From: Caballeronia peredens
GTDB taxonomy: Bacteria > Pseudomonadota > Gammaproteobacteria > Burkholderiales > Burkholderiaceae
Direction of reading: 5' to 3'
Assembly: GCA_001544595.2 (NCBI GenBank)
Contig: FCOH02000005.1
Location: 124,001-188,000, forward strand
Length of the DNA stretch: 64,000 nucleotides
Positions 13,606 through 20,758 of the stretch are shown here, one piece after another (positions within the stretch are counted from its first letter, which is position 1; the number at the start of each line of letters is the position of its first letter). The position numbers and the translations under genes are program-made. Under the pieces are notes generated by a model. That model worked only from the letters and a program-made list of their open reading frames with translations, made no database searches and was not told the origin of the DNA.

Positions 13606-13902
13606 ATGCCGCAGCGACTTAACCGAACCGCCGTCATTGCAATGACGTGTATTTTCTGCGGCGCGGTTCTCGCGCAGACGCAGCCGCGACCAAGCGGACA
13701 CCCGACGCCCGTTCCCACGCCTACGCCGCAAGATAACTCCGGCGTTCGGAATGCTGAAGCGCGCGCCGCCGCGCGTGGCGGCTTGGACGCGGCGGACATG
13801 CGCGATATCAGGCCGCGCACAACGGGGAGCGGCAGCGGCGGCATAAGCAATGCCCCGCCGAGCGGCGGGCGTAGCATAGACTATAGGCATAGCGCCCAAT
13901 AG
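13606..13902 (+). CDS. Exported Pro/Gly-rich low-complexity protein, unknown
   Basis: 98 residues with a signal peptide (cleavage probably after AVLA, near residue 23). The mature part is disordered: a Pro/Thr stretch (HPTPVPTPTPQ), an Ala/Arg segment, then Gly/Ser-rich sequence. A GGGGGAG Shine-Dalgarno precedes the ATG. It is the last gene of the exported cassette, 11 bp after its neighbour, and is convergent with the minus-strand regulatory genes. No family is recognised. Confidence 0.55.
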   Translation: MPQRLNRTAVIAMTCIFCGAVLAQTQPRPSGHPTPVPTPTPQDNSGVRNAEARAAARGGLDAADMRDIRPRTTGSGSGGISNAPPSGGRSIDYRHSAQ

Positions 13903-13934
13903 AGCACTGGCGGCGCGTTGTTGAAGAAACGCTA

Positions 13935-14168
13935 TCAAACGAAGCAAGCGCGGCGGCGCGGGTGGGCGTTCGCAGAATTCACAGCGACCCTCGCCGGTCG
14001 CGACAGGAGTTCCGCGACGAGCGTAAGTTCGTCCTCCACGCCGACGTACTGCGTGTGAATTCGCTTGGCGACTCGGGCCAATGCAGACGCTCGTCCGTTA
14101 GGAGCCTTGTGCCGTGCGCGCAGGGCCTCGAAGTGGTTCGTGTCGTCTACCTCGTCTTTCAGTTTCAT
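13935..14168 (-). CDS. Small hypothetical protein downstream of the XRE gene
   Basis: 77 residues, hydrophilic, starting MKLKDEVDDTNHF with a GGGAGG Shine-Dalgarno upstream. No signal peptide, membrane segment or domain is recognised. It follows the XRE-type gene by about 60 bp on the same strand and is likely co-transcribed with it. It could be a regulator partner; this is speculation. Confidence 0.5.
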   Translation of the reverse strand: MKLKDEVDDTNHFEALRARHKAPNGRASALARVAKRIHTQYVGVEDELTLVAELLSRPARVAVNSANAHPRRRACFV

Positions 14169-14230
14169 GCTCCCTCCCAGCAGGCAGCTTGCGCGGCGCA
14201 TAAAGACAGACGGAGTGAGCGAGCAGAAAA

Positions 14231-14983
14231 TCAGATTTCGACTTCGGCGAGCGCACGGACCGCATGCTCATCCCGCGCCGTGAAGAACTCGATGAACTTC
14301 TCAGGCGAGATTGTGTTTCCGCTTCTCAGTTCGTTGAGGGCGGCTTCGACTGCCCGTAGCTTCACCAGCTTCGTGCGCAGCGGCGCGACGCCCGCCGCAA
14401 GGCGCTCGACGGCGGCGAGAACCGGCGCGCCGCCCGGCATGTCCATGAATTCCGGGCGAGCAGCGTACTTCGCAAACCGCGACGAGACCGCATCTGCGTC
14501 GTCCAGCACGCGAGCAAGCTCTTCTTCGGTCGAGTTTGTTTGCCGGGCCGTCTCGATGAGCAACGAAGTCATCTGACCGATGAAACCGCGAACGAGATTT
14601 TCGGTCCCGCGCAACAAGGCGTGCTCTCGGATGACCCGTGAATCCGGCTCCATGTCCGGCGACAAGCCGAGTAACCAATCGACGCTCACGGCGTAGGCTT
14701 CAGCCGCTTGCTTGAGGAACTTCCAGTCGTTCGGCGTCGGGCGCATGCCGGACTCGATTTGTGAAAGTTGCGACGAATTCGCGTAGCCGAACTTTTCCGC
14801 CGCTTCGACCGCCAGAAGTCCGCACGCGACGCGCGCTTGAATCAGGCGATAACGAAGGTCTTCGAGTTCGGCGGGCTTGCTGCGGTTGCGCTGGAAGCGC
14901 TTAAGTCGCTTTTGCAAGGCGATTTCGCGCTGCGCTTCCGTCATTACCTTGGCGTCTTCCTCGACTATCGGCTGTTCGCGCAT
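14231..14983 (-). CDS. XRE-family HTH protein, candidate element repressor
   Basis: 250 residues. An N-terminal charged segment is followed by an XRE/Cro-type helix-turn-helix at about 45-110 (RYRLIQARVACGL, FGYANSSQLSQIESG, VSVDWLLGLSPD). The C-terminal helical half has no recognised domain. The start MREQPIVEE at 14983 was chosen because the upstream frame is low-complexity. Position and family suggest the element's lysogeny-type repressor. A 13-bp sequence 66 bp upstream of the start (15049-15061) recurs upstream of the KilAC operon and could be its operator. Confidence 0.75.
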   Translation of the reverse strand: MREQPIVEEDAKVMTEAQREIALQKRLKRFQRNRSKPAELEDLRYRLIQARVACGLLAVEAAEKFGYANSSQLSQIESGMRPTPNDWKFLKQAAEAYAVSVDWLLGLSPDMEPDSRVIREHALLRGTENLVRGFIGQMTSLLIETARQTNSTEEELARVLDDADAVSSRFAKYAARPEFMDMPGGAPVLAAVERLAAGVAPLRTKLVKLRAVEAALNELRSGNTISPEKFIEFFTARDEHAVRALAEVEI

Positions 14984-15048
14984 TGTTGGTTCCGTGTAGT
15001 GAATCACAGCGGCAATGCTCGGCCCGAAAATCGGTTTCAACGGATGAC

Positions 15049-15061
15049 GTTTTCCTAAATT
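15049..15061 (-). repeat. 13-bp repeat upstream of the XRE gene
   Basis: GTTTTCCTAAATT on the plus strand, identical to 17040-17052. Both copies lie in gene-free DNA just upstream of minus-strand transcription units of the element, as expected for a shared operator or promoter element. Confidence 0.4.
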
Positions 15062-15157
15062 CAAACAGGCCGGAATTTGCCTATTTCGCTTGTTGCTCAG
15101 CTGCAATTTCGAGTGGCGCGCGCACGGTCTACAGCTAGTCGTGCGCCACTCGAAACG

Positions 15158-15406
15158 TCAGCGCGAAGTTTCTCCAACGTGCCGTATAACGCGCTCCAGC
15201 CGCGACGCCAGACGGTCGAGACGGTCAAGCGTGCTCATCCGGTCGCCCGGCTCATCAGCCCGCCAGCCTTCGCGAGAGGCACGTTTGTAGACGGTTGACG
15301 CCGAGACGCCATGCTCAGCGGCGAGTGCCTTTGCGGTTGCGCCGTCCCGATACTGGTGTTCGATGAGCGCCCATCGATCAACGGAAAGATGCTTTCCCAT
15401 ACCCAC
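15158..15406 (-). CDS. Small helix-turn-helix protein
   Basis: 82 residues. Residues about 8-50 form a resolvase/transposase-like HTH (WALIEHQYRDGATAKALAAE followed by HGVSASTVYKRASREGW). The remainder is a charged amphipathic helix. Such small HTH proteins are common in phages, sometimes next to terminase, but no terminase is present here. It starts 6 bp after the preceding gene's stop (15413), so it is co-translated. Confidence 0.65.
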   Translation of the reverse strand: MGMGKHLSVDRWALIEHQYRDGATAKALAAEHGVSASTVYKRASREGWRADEPGDRMSTLDRLDRLASRLERVIRHVGETSR

Positions 15407-15412
15407 CTGGCC

Positions 15413-16024
15413 TTAGTGGCTGAGTTCCGACAGAAGCTCGTCGCCGAGCAATGCCGGGTCGTATGCCGGACCCGATGCATCATAGGCGCGCAAGCGAGCG
15501 TAACGGTCGCGCTTGGCTTCGACGTCGCGCTTCCACGTTGCGAGATCGTCGGGCGTCGGGACCGGCTCAAGCTGGGCCAGCATGCGGGCGTCCACGCCCT
15601 TCTGGCGCAAGTTCTCGATATACGCTTCGCGGGCCTGCATGAAGCCTTTGATAAGGCGTTCAAGCCCTTCGATTTCGACGGGCATTTCGAGGATTGCGCG
15701 GGCGACGCGATACGGAACCGTCCCGGCCTTTTCGCGTTCGGCGGCAAGTCCGGCATCGAACGCACGGGCGGCGGCGCGCGCCGAAGAGACAAGGTGGCCC
15801 ACCTGCTCGATGCTCGCGTTGAGCGAGTCGATAACGTCGATACCGTCGTGTTCAGCGGCGGCGACAGCATCGAACAAACGCGCGATGCGCGAGACACGGG
15901 CCAGTTCCGTGTGACGCTCTTGCAGCTTGCTCAAAGCGCGCGAAACCTCGCGGTCGTGAAGTGCGGCAATGAGCTTGGTTTTCATTTTCGAATCGTCGGA
16001 AAATGCGCGGCTAATCTGGTTCAT
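15413..16024 (-). CDS. Coiled-coil hypothetical protein of the element
   Basis: 203 residues, strongly helical and charged, with predicted coiled-coil segments (for example ARALSKLQERHTELARV and IEGLERLIKGFMQAREAYIE). No signal or membrane segment. It forms a two-gene unit with the downstream HTH gene. No family is recognised; long helical proteins in phages can be scaffolds, recombination helpers or regulators. Confidence 0.6.
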   Translation of the reverse strand: MNQISRAFSDDSKMKTKLIAALHDREVSRALSKLQERHTELARVSRIARLFDAVAAAEHDGIDVIDSLNASIEQVGHLVSSARAAARAFDAGLAAEREKAGTVPYRVARAILEMPVEIEGLERLIKGFMQAREAYIENLRQKGVDARMLAQLEPVPTPDDLATWKRDVEAKRDRYARLRAYDASGPAYDPALLGDELLSELSH

Positions 16025-16400
16025 GTCGTTTCCATGCGGGGTGGATAAGAGCGCTCATCGTCGCATCGGTTTTTGCGCATCCGGGACGCCGTATTCCAAA
16101 TCGGCAAACGAAAGGTCAAATTGACACAAGGCGGTTGATAGCGGTACTCGCGCAGGCGCATGCGCGCGCACGCGCTCCGTGTAAGAAAATTGCCCCGTAT
16201 GCGACGAGGAAACAGCCGCAATCCCTTTCTGCGTATGCATTTGGCGGGATTTCGACTGCTCATCGCTAGACCTGCGGCATGCGTCCGTCCGGGCGAGGTT
16301 CGCGCCCCGCAGTCCGGGCGGACGCGAATGGAGCATTCCGACTTCGTATCATTCGCGCGTGCGCGCCTGCGTGTACGGCGTATAAAAATCGACCGACGTA
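16025..16400. other. Gene-free stretch between two minus-strand units
   Basis: About 375 bp without a supported gene. Overlapping open frames here are Arg-rich and lack Shine-Dalgarno sites. It presumably holds the promoter of the coiled-coil gene (start 16024), but I cannot pick out convincing -35 and -10 boxes. Confidence 0.4.
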
Positions 16401-16823
16401 TCAACCGGCAGGGCCGTCGCTTGCCGTCTTGTCCAAGCGACGGACGAGTTCAAGCCGCCCAGCGGGCGTGAGTTGCGCATATCGAATCGAAGCGGGGCCG
16501 CGCGACACCGCGAAGCCTTGCGCAATCGCCCAATCGGTCGGATGCCAGTTGCCGTTGTCGGCGCGAACAATCCAGCCATGACATTCGAGCCACTCGAACA
16601 AGGCAGTGCGGCTCGCGCCGAGCGTCTTGGCGGCTGCGGTGATGCTCTGGCATCCAGCGAAGGCGGCTTTCGCGGTGAGAATACGGTCTTCGCGGGCGGC
16701 GGCGCGGCGCTGCTCGGCCTTTTCAAGAATGGCGCGCACACGTTCATTGGGGAGCGCCTTGCCGCCCGCGCGCTCGACCAGCTTCGCCCAGTATTTGGCA
16801 CGGGCTTCAAGGCGCGTTGTCAT
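16401..16823 (-). CDS. KilAC-type phage antirepressor-like protein
   Basis: 140 residues. The central and C-terminal part reads like the KilA-C/ANT domain of phage antirepressors: ITAAAKTLGASRTALFEWL, then a Trp-containing turn (HGWIVRADNGNW) and a late strand QLTPAGRLELVRRL. The N-terminal 45 residues are helical. Such proteins bind DNA or phage repressors and help switch from integration to replication. Its start overlaps the preceding small gene by 4 bp. Confidence 0.7.
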   Translation of the reverse strand: MTTRLEARAKYWAKLVERAGGKALPNERVRAILEKAEQRRAAAREDRILTAKAAFAGCQSITAAAKTLGASRTALFEWLECHGWIVRADNGNWHPTDWAIAQGFAVSRGPASIRYAQLTPAGRLELVRRLDKTASDGPAG

Positions 16824-17020
16824 TTCGATGCTCCACGTACAGCGGCGCGGACCGCATGATTCGCTTTCAAACGCGCCAACACATCGCCCGGCGAGCCGGA
16901 CGGCGCGGCGCGATACACAGCGTTACGATGCTCGATGGCGGCGCGCAGTTCACGAGCGCCGTGAAGCGCGCCAAGCGTTGCTGCAACCGCAGCGGTGACG
17001 ACAATTTGTTTTTTGTTCAT
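16820..17020 (-). CDS. Small protein with hydrophobic N-terminus
   Basis: 66 residues. The N-terminus (MNKKQIVVTAAVAATLGALH) is a short membrane anchor or signal-like helix; the rest is basic. An AGGA Shine-Dalgarno precedes the ATG within the sequence TAGGAAAAC. It is translationally coupled to the KilAC gene (4-bp overlap). No family is recognised. Confidence 0.5.
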   Translation of the reverse strand: MNKKQIVVTAAVAATLGALHGARELRAAIEHRNAVYRAAPSGSPGDVLARLKANHAVRAAVRGASK

Positions 17021-17039
17021 GTTTTCCTAGCTGAGTTTA

Positions 17040-17052
17040 GTTTTCCTAAATT
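17040..17052 (-). repeat. 13-bp repeat upstream of the KilAC operon
   Basis: Second copy of GTTTTCCTAAATT (see 15049-15061). A shorter version, TTTTCCTA, follows at 17022-17029 and doubles as the Shine-Dalgarno of the gene starting at 17020. The gap 17053-17180 shows no gene. Confidence 0.4.
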
Positions 17053-17180
17053 AATGAATTACTCACGGCCTTTGGAAGCGACTTCTACGGGCCTCGAAGC
17101 CCTTGACGATGCCTACCCCTTACCGCGTTTGTTTCAGGCTTGCTAGCGCGTGATTTCTGGCGGTTCCGGCGATTCTCTGA

Positions 17181-17921
17181 CTAGGGCTGCTGGGCAGTCA
17201 CGTTAAAGACCGCCTGACGAGCGATGTTCAGCTTGTTCAGCGGCACTTTGCCCGTCGCCTTCTCTTCCGCGATGATGCGGTGTGCCCAGTTGAGATTCCC
17301 TCCCTTGGAGACGTTTTTGATGACTTCGGACGCGCCCAACTCGTCAAGGCGCTGGCGTCCGAACTCTCGGGTCGATTCGGCAGCGCTCGGCCCTTGCAGA
17401 GAAGGCACGCGCGCGGGAACAGGCTGAACGTCCCCGCGTTCGAGAACATTCTTCAGCGCGCTCTCGAAGCGCGGTTTGAGCGCCGCGAACGTCTGCCCGA
17501 GCATGTCGAATTCGCCGACCTTCGCTGCCGCCCAAAAGATTGCAGGGTGGGACCACTGGTCTTTGCCGTGCTGACGGGCGTGCATCTGCTCGACGGCTTC
17601 GTGCAGCGCGGCATCGACATCGATAGCAGGCTTGCAGACCTTCAGGAACTCGGCCAGCGACGGCGGCCAGTCGTATGCCTTGCGGCAGGCGCCGAGTGCG
17701 TGCGAAATCATCTGCGTGGTGACTCCCTCTTCATCGAACGCTTCAGCCCACGCGTCGCGCCAGTTGGCAACTGCGTACTCGTTCGAGAAGGCGGCGCGCC
17801 AGCGATTCGGGTACATGCCGTCGAGACGGTTGAACAAATGGTCCATCAGCGAGACTCCAAGCTTGGAGTGAATCTCCTGCCACGCGCTGTGGTTAGACAT
17901 CAATGAAATCGAATTGGTCAT
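17181..17921 (-). CDS. Phage replication protein P-like (helicase loader)
   Basis: 246 residues. The N-terminal part matches the pattern of lambda P-type proteins: DHLFNRLDGMYPNRWRAAF, then WRDAWAEAF, and a WPPSLAEFLKVC segment. In lambdoid phages P binds the O-origin complex and delivers the host DnaB helicase. It lies immediately downstream of the O-like gene, overlapping it by 29 bp if translation begins at 17921; an alternative start at 17900 reduces the overlap to 8 bp. Neither start has a strong Shine-Dalgarno, which fits coupling. Confidence 0.75.
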   Translation of the reverse strand: MTNSISLMSNHSAWQEIHSKLGVSLMDHLFNRLDGMYPNRWRAAFSNEYAVANWRDAWAEAFDEEGVTTQMISHALGACRKAYDWPPSLAEFLKVCKPAIDVDAALHEAVEQMHARQHGKDQWSHPAIFWAAAKVGEFDMLGQTFAALKPRFESALKNVLERGDVQPVPARVPSLQGPSAAESTREFGRQRLDELGASEVIKNVSKGGNLNWAHRIIAEEKATGKVPLNKLNIARQAVFNVTAQQP

Positions 17922-18813
17922 TGGATTGAAGGCGGTTGCGGTTCACGTGAGCGACGGGGTCAAACTTCTGCGGGCGATTTGTAGCGGGTGCGGTGCGAGC
18001 TTTCTTCGCGACAAAGTCTGCCTCGAAGCCCGCCCACCCTTTGCGGGCAGAGATTGCGACCGCCTGCGCGGGCGTGATGCCCGCCTTCTGCGCTTCTTCG
18101 CACGTCCCTATCCATGCGGTACGCGTGAGCGGCAAGCGCTTCAGCTTGCGCACGGCAAGCCAGTCGATCGCGTGCTCGCGGTCCACGCCTTCAGCGACAA
18201 GTTCATCGACTCCGACGAATGCTTTGCGCGCATCGTCGCCCTTGGGCGACTTCGCTTTGCGCGTATCTGACGGTTCCTTGATGGTTAACTGATGGTTCAT
18301 GGTGGTTAGGGTGTCATCCATGCTAGCCGTCTCGCGCATGGGTGCTACCCGTTTCGCGCGTCCATGCGACCCGTATCGCGCATCCATGCAAGGGGTCGCA
18401 TCCGCGCTAGGGGTATCATCCATGCTAGCCGTCTCGACACTCGGCGAAAGCGAGTGGTCGTCAGCGCGCGGACGCTCGCGATAGGCGGCGGAACGCTCCG
18501 AGTGCTGCGCAATTTTGGCGAGCATAGGAAGTTTGCTGAGTTTCGTGACGTTAAGGCGATACTGGCGCGTCGTACCCGGCGCGCCGCCGAAGGGGTTTCC
18601 CACGACCGCGACGTAATCCCGGCCAATCAGACCGTGCAGAACGCGGCGCGCTTGGCTTTCGCTGACGCGCATCTTTGCGGCGAGAAGGGCGATAGACGGG
18701 TACAGGCTGCTCCCGTCGTCGGCGCACCAGTCCGCGAGCAGCAGCATGCAGAGCAGGTCGCTACCGCCATCGGGAAAGCGGTCGGAGACAAGGTTCATCG
18801 CTCTAATGCTCAC
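17893..18813 (-). CDS. O-like replication initiator with internal origin
   Basis: 306 residues. The N-terminal winged-helix domain (about 1-90) has the pattern LLLADWCADDGSSLYPSIAL, MRVSESQARRVLHGLI and a beta wing, as in phage O-type initiators and related HTH proteins. Residues about 125-170 are low complexity and are encoded by six imperfect 22-bp iterons. The C-terminal domain (about 200-306) contains VDELVAEGVDREHAIDWLAV and presumably contacts the P-like partner. It starts in a 4-bp overlap with the preceding gene. O followed by P with iterons inside O copies the lambda arrangement. Confidence 0.75.
   Translation of the reverse strand: MSIRAMNLVSDRFPDGGSDLLCMLLLADWCADDGSSLYPSIALLAAKMRVSESQARRVLHGLIGRDYVAVVGNPFGGAPGTTRQYRLNVTKLSKLPMLAKIAQHSERSAAYRERPRADDHSLSPSVETASMDDTPSADATPCMDARYGSHGRAKRVAPMRETASMDDTLTTMNHQLTIKEPSDTRKAKSPKGDDARKAFVGVDELVAEGVDREHAIDWLAVRKLKRLPLTRTAWIGTCEEAQKAGITPAQAVAISARKGWAGFEADFVAKKARTAPATNRPQKFDPVAHVNRNRLQSNDQFDFIDV
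18313..18436. other. Candidate replication origin: iterons inside the O-like gene
   Basis: Six imperfect direct repeats with a mainly 22-bp period begin near 18313, 18335, 18357, 18379, 18397 and 18415. The first and last share 21 identical bases (18314-18334 and 18416-18436). The period is not a multiple of three, so the repeats shift reading frame; selection therefore acts on DNA. On the gene-downstream side, 18278-18310 contains three TGGTT-type short repeats around GTTAAC and is AT-richer, like the unwinding element next to lambda iterons. Confidence 0.6.
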
Positions 18814-19124
18814 GTCGCACCACCTTGCGACAGGCGCGCCGCCGCGATGGCCGTAGGCGACAGGCGATAGCGTGCAATCGGGCGCTTCGTACCCGCGTGC
18901 GCGACCGGCTCCGAAATCACGGGCCAGCCGAGTTCGCGCAAGCGGTGAGCTTCAGCGGCCAAACGCCATGAGGCTTTGAAGTCCGGCTGAGAGACGCGCT
19001 CGCCGCGCAGCAGAAGGGCTAGAAGAACGTAGGTCACCGTGTGCGGGCTCGGCCAAGTTGCGGAAGCGGCAACGTGGCCAAACAGTTCGCCTTGGCAGTC
19101 GTCAGGGTTGTAGCGCGCGCTCAT
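18810..19124 (-). CDS. Small winged-helix-like protein of the replication operon
   Basis: 104 residues from ATG 19124. The sequence (VTYVLLALLLRGERVSQPDF, LAAEAHRLRELGWPVIS, IARYRLSPTAIAAARL) looks like a winged helix that reads modular repeats, as in small phage HTH proteins. The start overlaps the stop of the AlpA-like gene (TAATG), and the end overlaps the O-like gene by 4 bp. The upstream in-frame start at 19169 would overlap the AlpA gene heavily and is less likely. Confidence 0.6.
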   Translation of the reverse strand: MSARYNPDDCQGELFGHVAASATWPSPHTVTYVLLALLLRGERVSQPDFKASWRLAAEAHRLRELGWPVISEPVAHAGTKRPIARYRLSPTAIAAARLSQGGAT

Positions 19125-19336
19125 TACTGCCCCAGCGTCGTGAGTTGCTCGATGGAATCGGCGGGCCACATCAAGCGACCGTTCGGCATCTTCACGGGGC
19201 GCAGGCAGAAATACGCGCCCGTTTGGCAGTACCGCTTGCGAATTGATTGCGGGCGCAAGGTCAGTTGCGCAGCGAGTTCGTCCGTCGAGAGAAGAGGGCG
19301 ATTTTTGGCAATCGCCGCGAGTTGATTAATCGTCAT
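19124..19336 (-). CDS. AlpA-like / excisionase-type HTH regulator
   Basis: 70 residues with a MerR/AlpA-like winged helix: LLSTDELAAQLTLRPQSIRK then a wing with PVKMPNGRLMWPADSIEQL. In P4-like satellites and cryptic prophages, AlpA proteins activate the integrase gene and excision. It is the first gene of a four-gene, fully overlapping minus-strand operon (AlpA-like, winged helix, O-like, P-like). Confidence 0.75.
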   Translation of the reverse strand: MTINQLAAIAKNRPLLSTDELAAQLTLRPQSIRKRYCQTGAYFCLRPVKMPNGRLMWPADSIEQLTTLGQ

Positions 19337-19437
19337 GTCCGTATCACCGTCGCCGCGTTTAACGGCGTTGAGTTGAGGTGATACAGATTTTTTGGCGCAG
19401 CTTCGCTTTCTCCGATAGGCGCGAAGCTTGCCGTCGA

Positions 19438-20322
19438 CTATCGGCGCTTATCGACGCTTATCGACGCTTGGCGACGCCGCCGCAAACGCCCGTCCAGCCT
19501 GCCTTTCGACAGTGGGGCGACCTCTCCCTTCTCATTTGTGTACATGAGCGCGCCGTCTTCTAAAGTACCTGTAAACGGCGGAACCTCGTTGAGCGCCATA
19601 TCCCGAAGGACCAAGAACACGTCTGCCGTCTTTTCGTTTTGGGCCTTCTCGATCGCCCTTTCAATAGCAGTGTCGAGGACATTCCGGCGGACCTTAAGGC
19701 TGTGCCGTACGGTCGGGCTGGTCGTCGCCGAGATGACGTCCACGGCAGATTTGACAGGCGGCGCGCTGTCGGCTAGCGCCGTACCGCTCGGCTCGACGGC
19801 AATGGCATTAACAGCGTTCGGCATCTCTTGAATAATCCGGACAATTTCTTCACGCTCGATGCGCAAATCAACGAGGGAAATGTTCGGGTACGGTTGCGCT
19901 GCCACGTAGCTATTGATTGTTCCATCCGGCGCAGGGCAAGCGGCCCGCCGCAATTGGACGGCGGACCCACGAGCCTGATAAATCTCCGACGCGGCGTGCG
20001 GCAGAAGGAGCAAACAGTCCGACCCAGCCGGAAACATGGGGCGATACGGCGTGTCGGCAAAAGGTTTGGCTTCGTTCTTTCGATGCACGTGGAAGTGCTC
20101 TGGCAAAGCGACAGACATTCGTACTTTCGCATGCACCGCCCGCTTTAACAGCCTTTCCACTGAGAACGTTGCTGGCTGTCCCTTGGCTATGCAGGCAAGA
20201 TTTAGAATTCGAGCCGCTTCTTCGAGCGGCTCGACATGAGCAATTTCTTCGAGACTAGCAAGTAGTTCAACGAGTTCGTCGGACGCACTCTCCGCGTGTG
20301 CTTCGGCTGCAAGATTCTTCAT
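19438..20322 (-). CDS. Hypothetical element protein, unknown
   Basis: 294 residues, starting MKNLAAEAHAESASDELVEL. Soluble, mixed composition, with an N-terminal helical region, a central part containing SLVDLRIEREEIVRIIQEMP and a basic C-terminal tail ending in SVDKRR. No catalytic motif is recognised. It is upstream of the AlpA operon on the same strand. The 3' end of the gene is built from four 10-bp repeats that may be regulatory DNA. Confidence 0.6.
   Translation of the reverse strand: MKNLAAEAHAESASDELVELLASLEEIAHVEPLEEAARILNLACIAKGQPATFSVERLLKRAVHAKVRMSVALPEHFHVHRKNEAKPFADTPYRPMFPAGSDCLLLLPHAASEIYQARGSAVQLRRAACPAPDGTINSYVAAQPYPNISLVDLRIEREEIVRIIQEMPNAVNAIAVEPSGTALADSAPPVKSAVDVISATTSPTVRHSLKVRRNVLDTAIERAIEKAQNEKTADVFLVLRDMALNEVPPFTGTLEDGALMYTNEKGEVAPLSKGRLDGRLRRRRQASISVDKRR
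19439..19478. repeat. Four 10-bp direct repeats before the AlpA operon
   Basis: TATCGGCGCT, TATCGACGCT, TATCGACGCT and TGGCGACGCC follow each other without gaps. They lie about 100-140 bp upstream of the AlpA-like start and overlap the stop region of the upstream gene. An 8-bp inverted repeat (AGCTTCGC at 19399-19406, GCGAAGCT at 19421-19428) sits between them and the gene. Helically phased sites for a regulator are plausible. Confidence 0.45.
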
Positions 20323-20387
20323 GGTATGTCGCGCATTATGGTAGGTCGAGCGCGCGCCGCTTGAACCGTGGCACGTGCCGTGTGACG

Positions 20388-20678
20388 CTATTCAGTGAAC
20401 GAGTCACGCAGGGCTATGACGGTAGCACGAAGCTCTTGAATGGCGGCAGCGTCGCCCGAGAAGCGCCCAATCGAATCGAAGAGTCCTTTCGCTACGGCGT
20501 CTCCGCCGTGGCCACGCGACGGGTTTTCCTTCGCGTGCCCAGAGCCAGCAATCGCGATTGCATTAATTTGCGTCGCATCGTCGTCGATGCTGTCGAGGCG
20601 TGCGAGCGCGAAGCTAAAGAGCGCTTGGCGGCGTGCCTTCGGGTCGGTCGGCAGGGAGTTAGAATCGAAACTAGCCAT
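20388..20678 (-). CDS. Small hypothetical element protein
   Basis: 96 residues. Acidic to neutral, with helices (QALFSFALARLDSIDDDATQ and IQELRATVIALRDSFTE) around a Gly/His-rich linker. No known domain. It is about 65 bp upstream of the 294-residue gene on the same strand and downstream of the integrase gene, with 80 bp between. Confidence 0.5.
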   Translation of the reverse strand: MASFDSNSLPTDPKARRQALFSFALARLDSIDDDATQINAIAIAGSGHAKENPSRGHGGDAVAKGLFDSIGRFSGDAAAIQELRATVIALRDSFTE

Positions 20679-20758
20679 GGTTCAAGTCCTTATCACTTGG
20701 ATTGTGGTTAGGCGACGCGTGTGTTCGCGCACTCGCGCCGCCGCCTTGCCTGATACCG

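Noticed and set aside
16055..16471. Overlapping open frames on both strands between the coiled-coil and KilAC genes
   Set aside because: Arg-rich, no start signals, no domain; compatible with random open frames.
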